From: Paenibacillus ginsengarvi
GTDB lineage: Bacteria > Bacillota > Bacilli > Paenibacillales > NBRC-103111
Assembly: GCF_003626695.1 (NCBI RefSeq)
Contig: NZ_RBAH01000005.1
Location: 186,001-250,000, forward strand
Reading direction: 5' to 3'
Length of the DNA stretch: 64,000 nt
Each line of letters begins with the position of its first letter. Position 1 is the first letter of the stretch. Shown here piece by piece: positions 1-8,973 of the stretch. The position numbers and the translations under genes were made by a program. The notes under the pieces were generated by a model. It was given only the letters and a program-made list of their open reading frames with translations. It was not told the origin of the DNA and did no database searches.

Positions 1-936
1 ACCGCTCGATATCGTCGCGCGGATGATGCCGGTCGTCTTTTGCTCCAGCGCGGCAAGCAGCGGCTCGCTCGGCGAAGCGAACGTAATGAAGCCGACGCGG
101 AAGCCCCAGACGAACTCTTCCTTCGTCGCGCCGTCGACCTTCACCGGCAGGATGCGCGGATGGAGGCCCGCCAATTGGCCGAACAGCGACTCGTGCAGCG
201 AATCCTCGAAGAACAGGCTGAAGTAGGCGTCGTCGGTAACGGCCACGATGTTGATGCCCGCTTCGGCGGCTTCTTGCAGCGCGGCGACGATTTCCCGGCC
301 TTCCTCGGCGTCCGGCGTGTAGCCGGTCGGGTTGTTCGGGAAGTTCAGGATGACGATCGCTTTGCCCTTCTCCTTCTGTGCGAGCACCGCTTCGCGAAGA
401 CCGGCCGAGTTGAACCGGTTCCGATCGTCGTACAGCGGGAAATTGACGATGCGGGCGCCGCGTCGGACGCCGAAACAGAGCTCATAGTTTTCCCAGTTTT
501 TGTCCGGGAAAATGACGGCGTCGCCTTCGTCCGCGAACAAGTCGGCGACGATGCTGAGACCGTGGGTAAGCGCGTTCGTGACGATCGGATTACTGTATGT
601 TTTTCCTTGCATGGAAGGGTTTTCGACCAGCATTTTGTCGCGCCATGCTTTACGGAGGGCCGGCTTGCCTTCCGGCGGCGCGTACGGATAAATATCGTTC
701 GGGTCATACGCGCCAAGCGTATCCTGAATCGATTTCAAATACATCGGCTTTCCTTTTTCGAGCGCGGTACCGATGGTGGCGTTAAACTTGTTCGCTTTCG
801 CCTTCGCTTCGGCCGACTGGCTCAGGATGCCTTCCTTCGGGAAGTAAATCGCCTGGCCGAGCCCCGACAGCATCGAAAATACGTAGGCATTTTCTTGTTT
901 GATGGTCGCATTCAGTTGCTTCACCAATTCGTTCAC
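1..936 (-). CDS. PLP-dependent aminotransferase, class I/II fold (C-terminal part beyond window edge)
   Basis: The frame is open for 312 codons to the window edge, so the C-terminus is missing. A GTG start at 936 is chosen because GGAAGG lies just upstream; the nearby ATG is in another frame. The translation shows fold-type I hallmarks: a glycine-containing stretch SNPIVTNALTHG, the substrate and cofactor loop FPNNPTG, a DDAY motif near residue 240, and DGATKEE, whose Lys is the probable Schiff-base residue, followed by an FRVG Arg. It should transfer amino groups between an amino acid and a 2-oxo acid in the cytosol using pyridoxal phosphate. The family includes aspartate and aromatic aminotransferases, and the substrate cannot be told from this part. 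Confidence 0.85.
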   Translation of the reverse strand, partial: MNELVKQLNATIKQENAYVFSMLSGLGQAIYFPKEGILSQSAEAKAKANKFNATIGTALEKGKPMYLKSIQDTLGAYDPNDIYPYAPPEGKPALRKAWRDKMLVENPSMQGKTYSNPIVTNALTHGLSIVADLFADEGDAVIFPDKNWENYELCFGVRRGARIVNFPLYDDRNRFNSAGLREAVLAQKEKGKAIVILNFPNNPTGYTPDAEEGREIVAALQEAAEAGINIVAVTDDAYFSLFFEDSLHESLFGQLAGLHPRILPVKVDGATKEEFVWGFRVGFITFASPSEPLLAALEQKTTGIIRATISSG

Positions 937-1263
937 TTGGGTCCATCCTTCCAAACCGTGTTATGTTTCGAGGGTCGCCTTATTATACCATTTCGCGTCA
1001 AGTGAGTCATCCTTCGTAGCGGGGAAGAAGCAGCGATTTCCGCCGCTTGCCCTCAGGGCAGGAAGAACGGCTGGCTGGCTTCTGGCGAGAGCAAGCCTGG
1101 GCCGGATGATGTATAGAACGGGTGATTTGCGTCAATACAAACTAACAAAAGATCGATCCGGTTTTGCAGGATACGTTTTCCTTTTTTCATAGGATCGGTT
1201 ACAATAAATGAACATTGTAACAACGAGCTGCCGCCAAAACGATGGAGGCGGAGAGGGGGACGT

Positions 1264-1743
1264 ATGAATCCGAAACTTAGAGCGGCCGGGGTCATGATTC
1301 GCGATTTCGAGGAGGGCGATCCCCGGTACGGAACAGAGCGTCAAGTGCTGGTGCAGTGCGACGACGACGAATCCTTTTACCGGTTTGCCGGCGGAACGGT
1401 AGAGTACGGAGAAACGGCAGCGGAAGCCATCGTGCGGGAATTCATGGAGGAATACGACCTGGAAGTCATCGTGGGTCCTCTCCTGGTCGTGAACGAGCAT
1501 TTTTTTCAATATTACGGCAAAGAGCATCATCAGGTGACGCTCATCCATCATAGCGAGCTGAAAGGGACGAACGATATCCCCGAGCCGCTGTGGCACAAGG
1601 AGCATACGTCGGTCAAGCTCGTCTGGAGAACGCTGTCCCAACTGCGGCGCAAGCCGGTTTATCCGGAAGGCATCTACCCGCTGCTCGAGCAGAAAAATCC
1701 CGTTATGACGCATCTCATAACGGGCAGAGGATATAAGTCGTAA
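1264..1743 (+). CDS. NUDIX hydrolase
   Basis: This 159-residue protein carries a complete Nudix box at about residues 44-66: GGTVEYGE, then REF-MEE-YDL, which gives the REXXEE metal-binding core. NUDIX enzymes hydrolyse nucleoside diphosphates linked to another group, with Mg2+. The start is supported by a purine-rich RBS (GGAGGCGGAGAGGGGGA). The box directly follows a short N-terminal beta region, so it is a single-domain enzyme of typical size. The preceding 327 bases, from 937 to 1263, hold no gene that I can support. The gene converges on a small membrane-protein gene 5 bases downstream. The substrate is unknown. Confidence 0.85.
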   Translation: MNPKLRAAGVMIRDFEEGDPRYGTERQVLVQCDDDESFYRFAGGTVEYGETAAEAIVREFMEEYDLEVIVGPLLVVNEHFFQYYGKEHHQVTLIHHSELKGTNDIPEPLWHKEHTSVKLVWRTLSQLRRKPVYPEGIYPLLEQKNPVMTHLITGRGYKS

Positions 1744-1748
1744 CGCGG

Positions 1749-1949
1749 TTATACGTACGCAAAGGCAAACTTGAACAAATACACCATGGCGATCAAGGTG
1801 GCGGCTCCGAGGAGCGGGGTGGCAGCGACAATCAGGATAAGCTGAGCGCTGACATCCTCTTTCAATGTACCTTTGAACAAACGTTTGACGATCCAAAACA
1901 AGGCTGTCGCGGTTAGGAGCAGAAGCAGTTTCGCCGCAAGCGGAGTCAA
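1749..1949 (-). CDS. small two-helix membrane protein
   Basis: A 66-residue hydrophobic protein of unknown function. Two membrane segments are visible, roughly residues 5-21 (LLLLLTATALFWIV region) and 35-58 (LILIVAATPLLGAATLIA), joined by a short charged loop KRLFKGTLKED. A TTG at 1949 is preferred because AAGGAGG sits 8 bases upstream; an in-frame TTG two codons earlier lies too close to that RBS. The stop falls 5 bases from the stop of the convergent NUDIX gene. I do not recognise the family. Reality is supported by the strong RBS and the coherent membrane pattern. Confidence 0.6.
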   Translation of the reverse strand: MTPLAAKLLLLLTATALFWIVKRLFKGTLKEDVSAQLILIVAATPLLGAATLIAMVYLFKFAFAYV

Positions 1950-2031
1950 TTGCAAAACCTCCTTCGTTTCATGCTCAGTATACCTTATGTTGTAAGTATT
2001 TGTAAATTATTTTCTAATGCGGAAGTCTGCG

Positions 2032-2056
2032 AGCCCTATGGTTTGCGGGCTTTTTT
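2032..2056 (+). terminator. possible short intrinsic terminator
   Basis: AGCCC, a 10-base loop, then GGGCT runs straight into TTTTTT. The stem is only 5 bp, so it is a weak candidate. It would block read-through from the left into the AraC-sensor operon. Confidence 0.4.
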
Positions 2057-2063
2057 GCGCGGA

Positions 2064-2090
2064 TTGACACCCTACGAGAAACTGTAGTAT
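2064..2090 (+). promoter_or_regulatory. SigA-type promoter candidate for the AraC-sensor operon
   Basis: A perfect TTGACA (2064-2069) is followed by TAGTAT (2085-2090). The spacer is only 15 bases, so the -10 assignment is uncertain. The start codon of the regulator lies 45 bases downstream. Confidence 0.45.
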
Positions 2091-2096
2091 CTTTCA

Positions 2097-2110
2097 TGTA
2101 ATCGCTTGCA
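2097..2110 (+). promoter_or_regulatory. cre-like site (CcpA) before the carbohydrate operon
   Basis: TGTAATCGCTTGCA matches the catabolite-responsive consensus TGWAANCGNTNWCA at 13 of 14 positions. It lies just downstream of the proposed -10, where CcpA would act as a roadblock. This suggests glucose repression of the downstream operon, which is an inference. Confidence 0.5.
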
Positions 2111-2134
2111 GCTTGGTCTTAAAGGGGTATCGCC

Positions 2135-4447
2135 ATGAGGAAGTTCAAGCCGACATCACGGTTGTTTTACCAGTATATCGTCTCTTATCTCCTTATCCTG
2201 ATGCTGCCCGTACTCGTTATCGGGTTCGTCGCCTATTCGTATTTCCTCCAATTAATGAAGGAAGAGATTATTCGCAGCAACTTGACGGTGCTGAACCAGG
2301 TCAAGGATACGATCGATACGAAGCTGAGCGAGTTGGGCAACATCGCGGTGCATATCGCCGCCAACCCGCACTTATCCCCCTATACCGCCACCAAGAACGC
2401 CTACAACGAGATGAATGCGATATCCGAGCTGCGCAATTACGCGAGCGCCAACTCCTTCGTATCCGACATCCTGCTGTATTACCGCGGTGGAGACAAGTTG
2501 TACTCGCCTTACAGCGTATTTGCCGCGAAGACCTATCCGGATAAAATATTCCGCTACGAGAAGTGGAGCTCCGCGGATTTTTATCGGGATATCAACAGTC
2601 TGGATATGCCGCTGCTGCGAACCGCCGAGAACGCGTTCGTGCCGAATCCGGAGAAGTTCATCACTTATATCGTGCCGATCCCTTATCGGGAATCGTCTCC
2701 TTACGGTACCGTTCTGTTCCAGATGAAGGCGAAAACGATCAACGAGATGATTGTAACGACGTTCGGGGACGAGGGAGGCAATGCGATCATACTGAACGAA
2801 CGGAATGAAGTAATTACATCGCTTGCTCCCGTATCGGCAGATTCACTCGGCAGCTGGATCGAGACGATCCGGACGAAGGGCGGAAGCGGTTCGGGGACGA
2901 TCGGCTTCGAGGGCAGCGACTATTTGGCCGGCTACGTGAAATCTGAAGCTTCCGGCTGGACGTACCTCTCGCTCGTTAACAAAAGTACGGCGATGAACAG
3001 CGTGCAGCTGATCCAAACGAGAGCGATGTACAGCCTTTTGCTGCTGCTGCTGTTAGGCGGCGGGGCGATTATGTACGTCATGACGCTCAACTATGCGCCG
3101 ATTCGCAAGCTGAAGTATTTTGTAGAGAGCAAGCTGAATCGGGCCTTCCGCAATACGAACGAGCTGGAGTCGATCCGTTCGGCCTTCCGCTACATATCGG
3201 ATAATAACGAAGAACTGCACCGCAAGCTAGACAGCAGCAAGCCGGCACTGAAATCGTATTTGCTGTCCGGGCTGCTGAAGGGAGAATTTCATGATATCCG
3301 TACGTTCAACGAAAAGGGGGATAGCGCCGATATTCGGTTTGGGAACAAGCTGTTCCGGGTCGTTATTTTCGCCTTCTCCCGGAAGGATAAGATCCCGAAC
3401 GCGTTAAGCGAAACGATTGTCAGCGAAATCGAGAAGCTTCTGACCGAAGGAGAAGCGGAGCCGGGCGCAAGCCTCCAAGCGCAGCGTGCTTCGTTCGAAG
3501 GATACGGGATGGACAGCCTCGAAGGGAACAAGCTTATTTTTATCATAGGAGTCGATTCGCGGGAGGACGCTGCGTTAACCGCCGTGCTGTCGTCCATTCA
3601 GCGTTTTTTTGTGCGAACCCGGGGCTGGAACGTCACGATCGGCGTAGGCCACCCGTACGCCGAAGCGGGTGAAATCGGCAAATCGTACATAGAAGCGACC
3701 GGGGCTGTAGACTACAGGCTCATTAAAGGACATGGGGAGCTGATTCTTTTCAAGGAAGTTGCCGGCGCATCTGCCGCACAGAGCGGGCATTCGGTCGGCG
3801 ACTGGAACCGGCTGAGGCTGCTCATGATCCAAGGCGATACGAGCGAGGTGGAGGCGCAGCTCGATGCGATCATTGCCTCGATAACGGAGAACGTCGTTCC
3901 GCTGTTTATGGCCAGGTGCATCTGCTTCGACCTGATCCGCGTCATCGTTTCGATTCATTACGAAATGAATGTGCAGCCGAGCGAACGGCAGAAGATGTAT
4001 CCGGACGTCATGTCGTTAACGGAATTCGAGACGGTCGAGGAGCTTGTCGGACTTGTCCGTACGATCAGCGACGATCTATGCACCATCCTTCGCGAGCAAA
4101 AAGAAAGCGCGAATTACCGGCTTCGCGACCAAATCGTCGACTATATCGGCCGGCATTATGCATCGTATCATTTCTCCGTGCAGACGATGGCCGACGATCT
4201 GCATGTGTCCGCCTCGTATTTGAGCCGTTACTTCAAGGATCAGACCGGCCAAACGATTCTGCAGTACGTAACGAGCGTGCGCATGGAGAAGGCGAAGCGG
4301 CTGCTGCTGGAAGGGACCGACAATATGCAGCAGCTCGCCGGCCAGATCGGCTTCGGCAGCGTGCCAGGTTTTATTCGCAAATTCAAGGAAATCGAAGGGA
4401 TGACGCCCGGCGAATTCCGCACCCATCATAAGAAGCCGTCCATGTAA
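2135..4447 (+). CDS. membrane-anchored AraC-family sensor/regulator
   Basis: The 770-residue protein has a first membrane helix at about residues 15-37, an extracytoplasmic sensor region of about 260 residues resembling the Cache-type sensors of this family, and a second helix near 297-318 (LLLLLLLGGGAIMYVM). A cytoplasmic linker follows, then an AraC double helix-turn-helix at about 660-765 (MADDLHVSASYLSRYFKD, then IGFGSVPGFIRKFK). Such one-protein receptors are common in Paenibacillaceae and normally activate an adjacent sugar or oligosaccharide uptake operon. The next gene is a solute-binding lipoprotein, which fits. Start: ATG after AAAGGGG. The ligand is unknown. Confidence 0.88.
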   Translation: MRKFKPTSRLFYQYIVSYLLILMLPVLVIGFVAYSYFLQLMKEEIIRSNLTVLNQVKDTIDTKLSELGNIAVHIAANPHLSPYTATKNAYNEMNAISELRNYASANSFVSDILLYYRGGDKLYSPYSVFAAKTYPDKIFRYEKWSSADFYRDINSLDMPLLRTAENAFVPNPEKFITYIVPIPYRESSPYGTVLFQMKAKTINEMIVTTFGDEGGNAIILNERNEVITSLAPVSADSLGSWIETIRTKGGSGSGTIGFEGSDYLAGYVKSEASGWTYLSLVNKSTAMNSVQLIQTRAMYSLLLLLLLGGGAIMYVMTLNYAPIRKLKYFVESKLNRAFRNTNELESIRSAFRYISDNNEELHRKLDSSKPALKSYLLSGLLKGEFHDIRTFNEKGDSADIRFGNKLFRVVIFAFSRKDKIPNALSETIVSEIEKLLTEGEAEPGASLQAQRASFEGYGMDSLEGNKLIFIIGVDSREDAALTAVLSSIQRFFVRTRGWNVTIGVGHPYAEAGEIGKSYIEATGAVDYRLIKGHGELILFKEVAGASAAQSGHSVGDWNRLRLLMIQGDTSEVEAQLDAIIASITENVVPLFMARCICFDLIRVIVSIHYEMNVQPSERQKMYPDVMSLTEFETVEELVGLVRTISDDLCTILREQKESANYRLRDQIVDYIGRHYASYHFSVQTMADDLHVSASYLSRYFKDQTGQTILQYVTSVRMEKAKRLLLEGTDNMQQLAGQIGFGSVPGFIRKFKEIEGMTPGEFRTHHKKPSM

Positions 4448-4509
4448 CAAACGGTGAACCGGTTCAGAAACGGTCAATATGCCGCAGCTGCGGTATGTAA
4501 GGATCGGCT

Positions 4510-4550
4510 AAGGGGCGCAGAAACCGAATATTTACGCCAATCGCCCCTTT
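4510..4550 (+). terminator. stem-loop between regulator and binding protein
   Basis: AAGGGGCG (4510-4517) pairs perfectly with CGCCCCTT (4542-4549) around a 24-base loop, followed by a short T-containing run. It may be a partial terminator or mRNA processing site separating the regulator from the highly expressed lipoprotein gene. Confidence 0.4.
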
Positions 4551-4615
4551 GTATTATGGTGTTGCTCGAGAGGGGGTGACACCGCGAAAGCTGCTGCCTG
4601 GGAGGATGACGGACT

Positions 4616-6205
4616 ATGAAAAAAATCGTGACGGCGGCGGCGCTCCTATGGCTTGCAGGCTGCGAGGCCGATACCGGCGCACAACCTGACGGAAGCCCGG
4701 CGGCGGTGGCGGTTCGTCCGAACGGATTGCCGATTACGGACCGGACGATCATGCTGCGGATTCCGATGGTGAAGCAGCCGTACTTCAACGATCTGGACGA
4801 CATGATCACACTGAAGCGGCTGGAGCAAAAAACGAATATCGACATCGAATGGAAGCAAATACCGGTAGAGGGGTTCAAAGATCGGATCAACCTGATGCTG
4901 GCCTCCGGGGAACTGCCGGACGCCTTCTTCTACGGACTCGGTTCGCAAGATGTCGTCAAGTACGGCTCCCAGGGAACGCTTATTCCGCTCGAAGATCTGA
5001 TCGAGCGGTATGCGCCGAACATTAGCCGCATTTTCGACGAATATCCGCAGGTGAGAAGAACGGCTACGGCTCCCGACGGACACATTTATTCGCTGCCGTG
5101 GTTTAAGGATCAGGATTTTTTCGAATACCGCAACACGTTTCTGATCAACCAAACGTGGCTGGATACGCTTGGCTTGCGAATGCCGGAGACGACGGAGCAA
5201 TTTTACGACGTATTGAAAGCGTTTAAAGAGCGCGATCCGAACGGCAACGGAGCAGCCGACGAAATTCCCGCCACCTTCCGGTACAATGTGACGACGAACG
5301 GTTATTATGAATTGTTCGGCGCCTTCGGCGTTATCGATGCGGTTTCGTATCTGTACGTACAGGATCGGCAAGTCAAGTTCGAGGCGACTGGGGAGCGGTA
5401 CAAGGAAGCGATCCGTTTCCTGCACAGGCTGTATGCCGAAGGCTTGCTCGATCCGGAAACGTTCACGCAGGACACGAAGCAGCTATTGTCCAAAACGAAA
5501 AACGACGTGCCGATCGTCGGCGTGCTCGCTTCGTTCAACGGCACCTTCGAGCTGGACTGGGACCGGCTGAAGACGTACGTTCCGATGCCGCCGCTGCAAG
5601 GCCCGCACGGAGACCGCGTATGGAGGCGTCAGGACAATCGGATCATTCCGAACTATTTCTCGATCACCTCCGCAAACCGATACCCGGAAGCGACGATGCG
5701 TCTGGTAGACGTTATGAACGAGCCGAAGTCGGTGCTGGAATTTCAGCAAGGCCCGTTCGGCACACATCTGAAGGAGCGCGAGGACGGCAAGATCGAAGTG
5801 CTGTATCCGCCGCCGGGGACGGATATCGTGTATTGGATCGGCAGCGTTACTCCGTCCACGACGCTTCCGCTGATGATTTCGAAGGAGTGGATGAGCAAGG
5901 TCATTCCGCACGAAACCGATCAGCTGCGGGAGCAGTTTTACCGGGTTTACAAGCCGTATATCGCCAAAGAGGAAGAGACGTATCCGAGCATCTACTTAAC
6001 GGCCGAGCAGAACAAGCGGGTGAGCATTCTCGGGGCGGATATTAACAAGTACGTCCGGCAGATGGAGGCGAAGTGGATCGTGCAAGGCGGAGTGGATGCG
6101 GATTGGGACGACTATGTGGCGGAGCTGAACCGGATGGGGCTCGGCGAACTGATGCGAATCAGACAGAAGGCGTACGACCAATTTTATGGCTATGGATCGA
6201 AATGA
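4616..6205 (+). CDS. extracellular solute-binding lipoprotein of an ABC importer (LplA-like size)
   Basis: A 529-residue protein with a short signal peptide ending in the lipobox LAGC (Cys16), so it should be lipidated and anchored outside the membrane. The body has the pattern of family 1 substrate-binding proteins (RLEQKTNIDIEWKQIP, ASGELPDAFFYG, LPW near residue 160, a calcium-loop-like DPNGNGAADE). The length fits the larger LplA-type oligosaccharide binders found beside AraC sensors. No permease or ATPase gene follows, so it must use a transporter encoded elsewhere or act in sensing. The RBS is GGGAGGATG. Confidence 0.85.
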   Translation: MKKIVTAAALLWLAGCEADTGAQPDGSPAAVAVRPNGLPITDRTIMLRIPMVKQPYFNDLDDMITLKRLEQKTNIDIEWKQIPVEGFKDRINLMLASGELPDAFFYGLGSQDVVKYGSQGTLIPLEDLIERYAPNISRIFDEYPQVRRTATAPDGHIYSLPWFKDQDFFEYRNTFLINQTWLDTLGLRMPETTEQFYDVLKAFKERDPNGNGAADEIPATFRYNVTTNGYYELFGAFGVIDAVSYLYVQDRQVKFEATGERYKEAIRFLHRLYAEGLLDPETFTQDTKQLLSKTKNDVPIVGVLASFNGTFELDWDRLKTYVPMPPLQGPHGDRVWRRQDNRIIPNYFSITSANRYPEATMRLVDVMNEPKSVLEFQQGPFGTHLKEREDGKIEVLYPPPGTDIVYWIGSVTPSTTLPLMISKEWMSKVIPHETDQLREQFYRVYKPYIAKEEETYPSIYLTAEQNKRVSILGADINKYVRQMEAKWIVQGGVDADWDDYVAELNRMGLGELMRIRQKAYDQFYGYGSK

Positions 6206-6241
6206 CAAGCGGGATAGCAGATTAGGGAGGCTTAGCTGAAA

Positions 6242-7531
6242 ATGACCTATCATTCAACGCGCGAGCAAGGCGGCGACTATCGGGTGCGGCCGCTGGCCGA
6301 CTCGTTCGTAACCGTATACGAATCGCCGGATGCCGGACAGCTATATGGCTTCAGCCCTGGAATCGTCGTTTTGCCGAGCGGCAGACTTCTTGCAACGATC
6401 GATCTGGGTGGCAAGGGCGTCCGGGAGCAAGACGGGCCGAAAGGCTCCAGACACGGATATGTGACGCAGGGAAAAGTGTTTATCTCCGACGACGACGGGG
6501 CGATGTGGAGGTTTACCGCCGACTTTCCGTTTATGCATGCGAGGCCTTTTTTGGCGGGCGGTTCGTTGTATGTGCTCGGACATTGCGTCGATATTCAAAT
6601 TATCCGTTCCGATGACGGCGGAGAAACTTGGACCGAACCGGTCGTATTGACGGCGGAAGGCGACTGGCATCAAGCTCCCTGCAATGTCCACTATGCGAGG
6701 GGCAACATCTACTTGGTTATGGAAAATATTCGGGATGGCGATCAATCGCACTTTTGGCCGGTCAGTTGCATGGAGCCGGTGCTTATGCGGGCCGGCGAAC
6801 AGTCCGACCTGCTCGATCCCGCAAGCTGGTCGTATGCGACCCGGCTGACGGCGCGCGATGCGATTCCGTCGGAGAAGCTCGATTATTTCGGCGTTCCATT
6901 TTTCACGGAAATGCGGGACCACCGGAGGGGGCAGATCAACTGTGCGCCGGTCGGCTGGTTGGAGACGAATGTCGTGCAGTTCGTCGATCCCGACCACCTC
7001 TGGTACGACCCGGCGGGACGCACGTTTCATCTCTGGATGAGAGCGCATACGGGAGGCACGGGCTATGCGGGGATAGCGAAGGTCGTCGAGGAGGAAGACG
7101 GTCGTATGGTTACGACGCTGGAAACGGCGCCTTCCGGCAAGCAGATCGCTTTCGTGCCGTGTCCGGGCGGGCAGATGAAGTTCCATATCGTGTACGACGG
7201 CGTAACGAAGCTGTACTGGCTGCTATCGTCGCAATCGACGGACAGTATGACGCGCCCGGACCGGCTGCCGAAGGAACGGTTCGATCTGCCGAACAACGAG
7301 CGGCATCGGCTCCAGCTGCATTTTTCGAAAAACTGCATCGACTGGTGCTTCGCCGGCCTCGTATGCGCCGGACCGTCGCCGAAGCAGTCGCGCCATTATG
7401 CGAGCATGGCCATAAGCGGGAACGATCTTCTTGTGCTTAGCCGGTCCGGCGACGAACGGGCGGCGAGCGCGCATAACGGCAACTTGATTACGTTTCATCG
7501 CATTCGCGGTTTTCGCGATTTGGCGTATTGA
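6242..7531 (+). CDS. sialidase-like Asp-box (BNR) beta-propeller protein
   Basis: A 429-residue protein with at least two Asp-box repeats: SDDDGAMW near residue 80 and SDDGGETW near residue 122 (consensus SxDxGxTW). The overall pattern is that of a six-bladed propeller as in exo-sialidases and related glycosidases. No signal peptide is visible, so it is probably cytosolic and would act on imported oligosaccharides. It lies 36 bases after the solute-binding gene, behind an AGGGAGG RBS, in the same operon. A full sialidase active site (Arg triad, Tyr-Glu pair) could not be assigned, so a non-sialidase glycosidase or lyase is equally possible. Confidence 0.7.
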   Translation: MTYHSTREQGGDYRVRPLADSFVTVYESPDAGQLYGFSPGIVVLPSGRLLATIDLGGKGVREQDGPKGSRHGYVTQGKVFISDDDGAMWRFTADFPFMHARPFLAGGSLYVLGHCVDIQIIRSDDGGETWTEPVVLTAEGDWHQAPCNVHYARGNIYLVMENIRDGDQSHFWPVSCMEPVLMRAGEQSDLLDPASWSYATRLTARDAIPSEKLDYFGVPFFTEMRDHRRGQINCAPVGWLETNVVQFVDPDHLWYDPAGRTFHLWMRAHTGGTGYAGIAKVVEEEDGRMVTTLETAPSGKQIAFVPCPGGQMKFHIVYDGVTKLYWLLSSQSTDSMTRPDRLPKERFDLPNNERHRLQLHFSKNCIDWCFAGLVCAGPSPKQSRHYASMAISGNDLLVLSRSGDERAASAHNGNLITFHRIRGFRDLAY

Positions 7532-7607
7532 GCAGCTGTTGGGTTACTTTGTATCTATAATAAAGAACGATGTTACATATAAAAGAACAACAAAGGGGGA
7601 TATGTCC

Positions 7608-8948
7608 ATGAGTGTAACATGGCTGAAAACAACGTCGGCCGCGGCCTTGCTGACTGCGGTTGTCGCTGGCTGCTCGTCCAATTCGAAGATCGGCACCGAA
7701 ACGGCATCGGAGCCGCAGCAAGCATCGGTCCAGACGGCGGCGGACCTGCAGCGAGGCTCGGACGAAACGGCCGAAATCCGCATTCGCACGGGAATGACCG
7801 AGGAAGCTTTTACACAGCGGATTCGCAATCCGCTGAAGAAACTGTTTCCGAACGTTACGTTTACCCGGGTCGGCTATGACATTAAGCTGCAAGACCTGCT
7901 CGCTTCCTCTCCGCTGGATCTGATCGATCAGGGCATCACCAATCTGGAGGAAATCACGGAGGTCGACCTGCCGCTGAACCTCGACCCGCTCGTGCAAAAG
8001 CATAAGATCGACTTGAACCGGTTCGATTCGTACGTCGTGCAAGATATTCGCTCCTATTCCGTAGGCAATAACGAGCTGCTCATGCTCCCGTTCGTCGTTC
8101 AGCCGTTCGTGCTGCACTACAACAAAGACTTGTTCGACAAGTTCGGGGTTCCGTATCCGAAAGCGAACAGCACCTGGACGGACTTGATCGAGCTGGCCAA
8201 AAGGTTGTCCCGTACCGAGCAAGGGATCGCTTACCGGGGACTCGATGCCGGGCTGAACGTCAATCGGATGCAGAAGCAGCTGTCGCTTCCTTTCATCGAC
8301 ATCCAAACCGGGAAGTCGCTCGTCGGCTCGACGCCGGGGTGGAAGACGCTGTACCAGACGTATGCCGACATCTACGGCGTACCCGGCAATTTCCCGGAAG
8401 GGGCGAAACACGGGGACGGCCGCAAGGCGTTTCTGGAGACGAAGACGCTGGCGATGTATCCGCACATCATTATGCTGACCGACCCTGATTTCGTGCAGGC
8501 GGTGCAAAGCGGACTCAAGTTCGGCATTTCGACCTATCCGGTATTTCCGAACAAACCCGGCGTCGGAACGGGACTATTCGGCGGCGGGCTGGCCATCTCG
8601 AAGACGTCTAAGCATCAGGAGCTCGCGCTGCGAATTCTGGTTGCCTACACTTCGGACGAAGTGCAGAAGGAGCTCGGACGCCAAGGGTTCGTGACGCCGC
8701 TCGTCAGCCCGGACGTGCGCGGCAAGCTGTTCGAGGGCAATCCGATCGCAAGCGGGATCGATTTGAATGCGATCTATGCGACTCGCGTCGCCGATCCGTA
8801 TAAACGTACGAAATGGGATCAGAAGGCGTTTAATTTCGTCAACGGTTCGATGCAGAGCTTTTTTACGGGACAGGTCGACCTCAATTCGACGCTGCGCGAC
8901 GTAGACGAGAAAATCGAGAAGATGGTTCAGGAAGAGAAGAGCAAATAA
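7608..8948 (+). CDS. extracellular solute-binding lipoprotein (family 1)
   Basis: The mature start is taken at ATG 7608, with AAAGGGGGA upstream; a longer frame from a TTG at 7539 has no RBS and would bury the signal peptide. This gives 446 residues with signal peptide and lipobox VAGC (Cys22). The motif FDKFGVPYPK followed by W-TDLIELAKRL is the usual family 1 signature of sugar ABC importers. The protein is paralogous to the lipoprotein at 55561-56871, which has FDRFGVPYPK and DLAKTLTRTEGG at the matching place. No cognate permease is encoded here. It is probably in one transcription unit with the flanking glycan-related genes. Confidence 0.87.
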   Translation: MSVTWLKTTSAAALLTAVVAGCSSNSKIGTETASEPQQASVQTAADLQRGSDETAEIRIRTGMTEEAFTQRIRNPLKKLFPNVTFTRVGYDIKLQDLLASSPLDLIDQGITNLEEITEVDLPLNLDPLVQKHKIDLNRFDSYVVQDIRSYSVGNNELLMLPFVVQPFVLHYNKDLFDKFGVPYPKANSTWTDLIELAKRLSRTEQGIAYRGLDAGLNVNRMQKQLSLPFIDIQTGKSLVGSTPGWKTLYQTYADIYGVPGNFPEGAKHGDGRKAFLETKTLAMYPHIIMLTDPDFVQAVQSGLKFGISTYPVFPNKPGVGTGLFGGGLAISKTSKHQELALRILVAYTSDEVQKELGRQGFVTPLVSPDVRGKLFEGNPIASGIDLNAIYATRVADPYKRTKWDQKAFNFVNGSMQSFFTGQVDLNSTLRDVDEKIEKMVQEEKSK

Positions 8949-8973
8949 AAGCCGAGGCGAGGAGGAGAAGCCG

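Noticed and set aside
40..1005. 321-codon + strand frame
   Set aside because: It is antisense to a clear aminotransferase on the minus strand.
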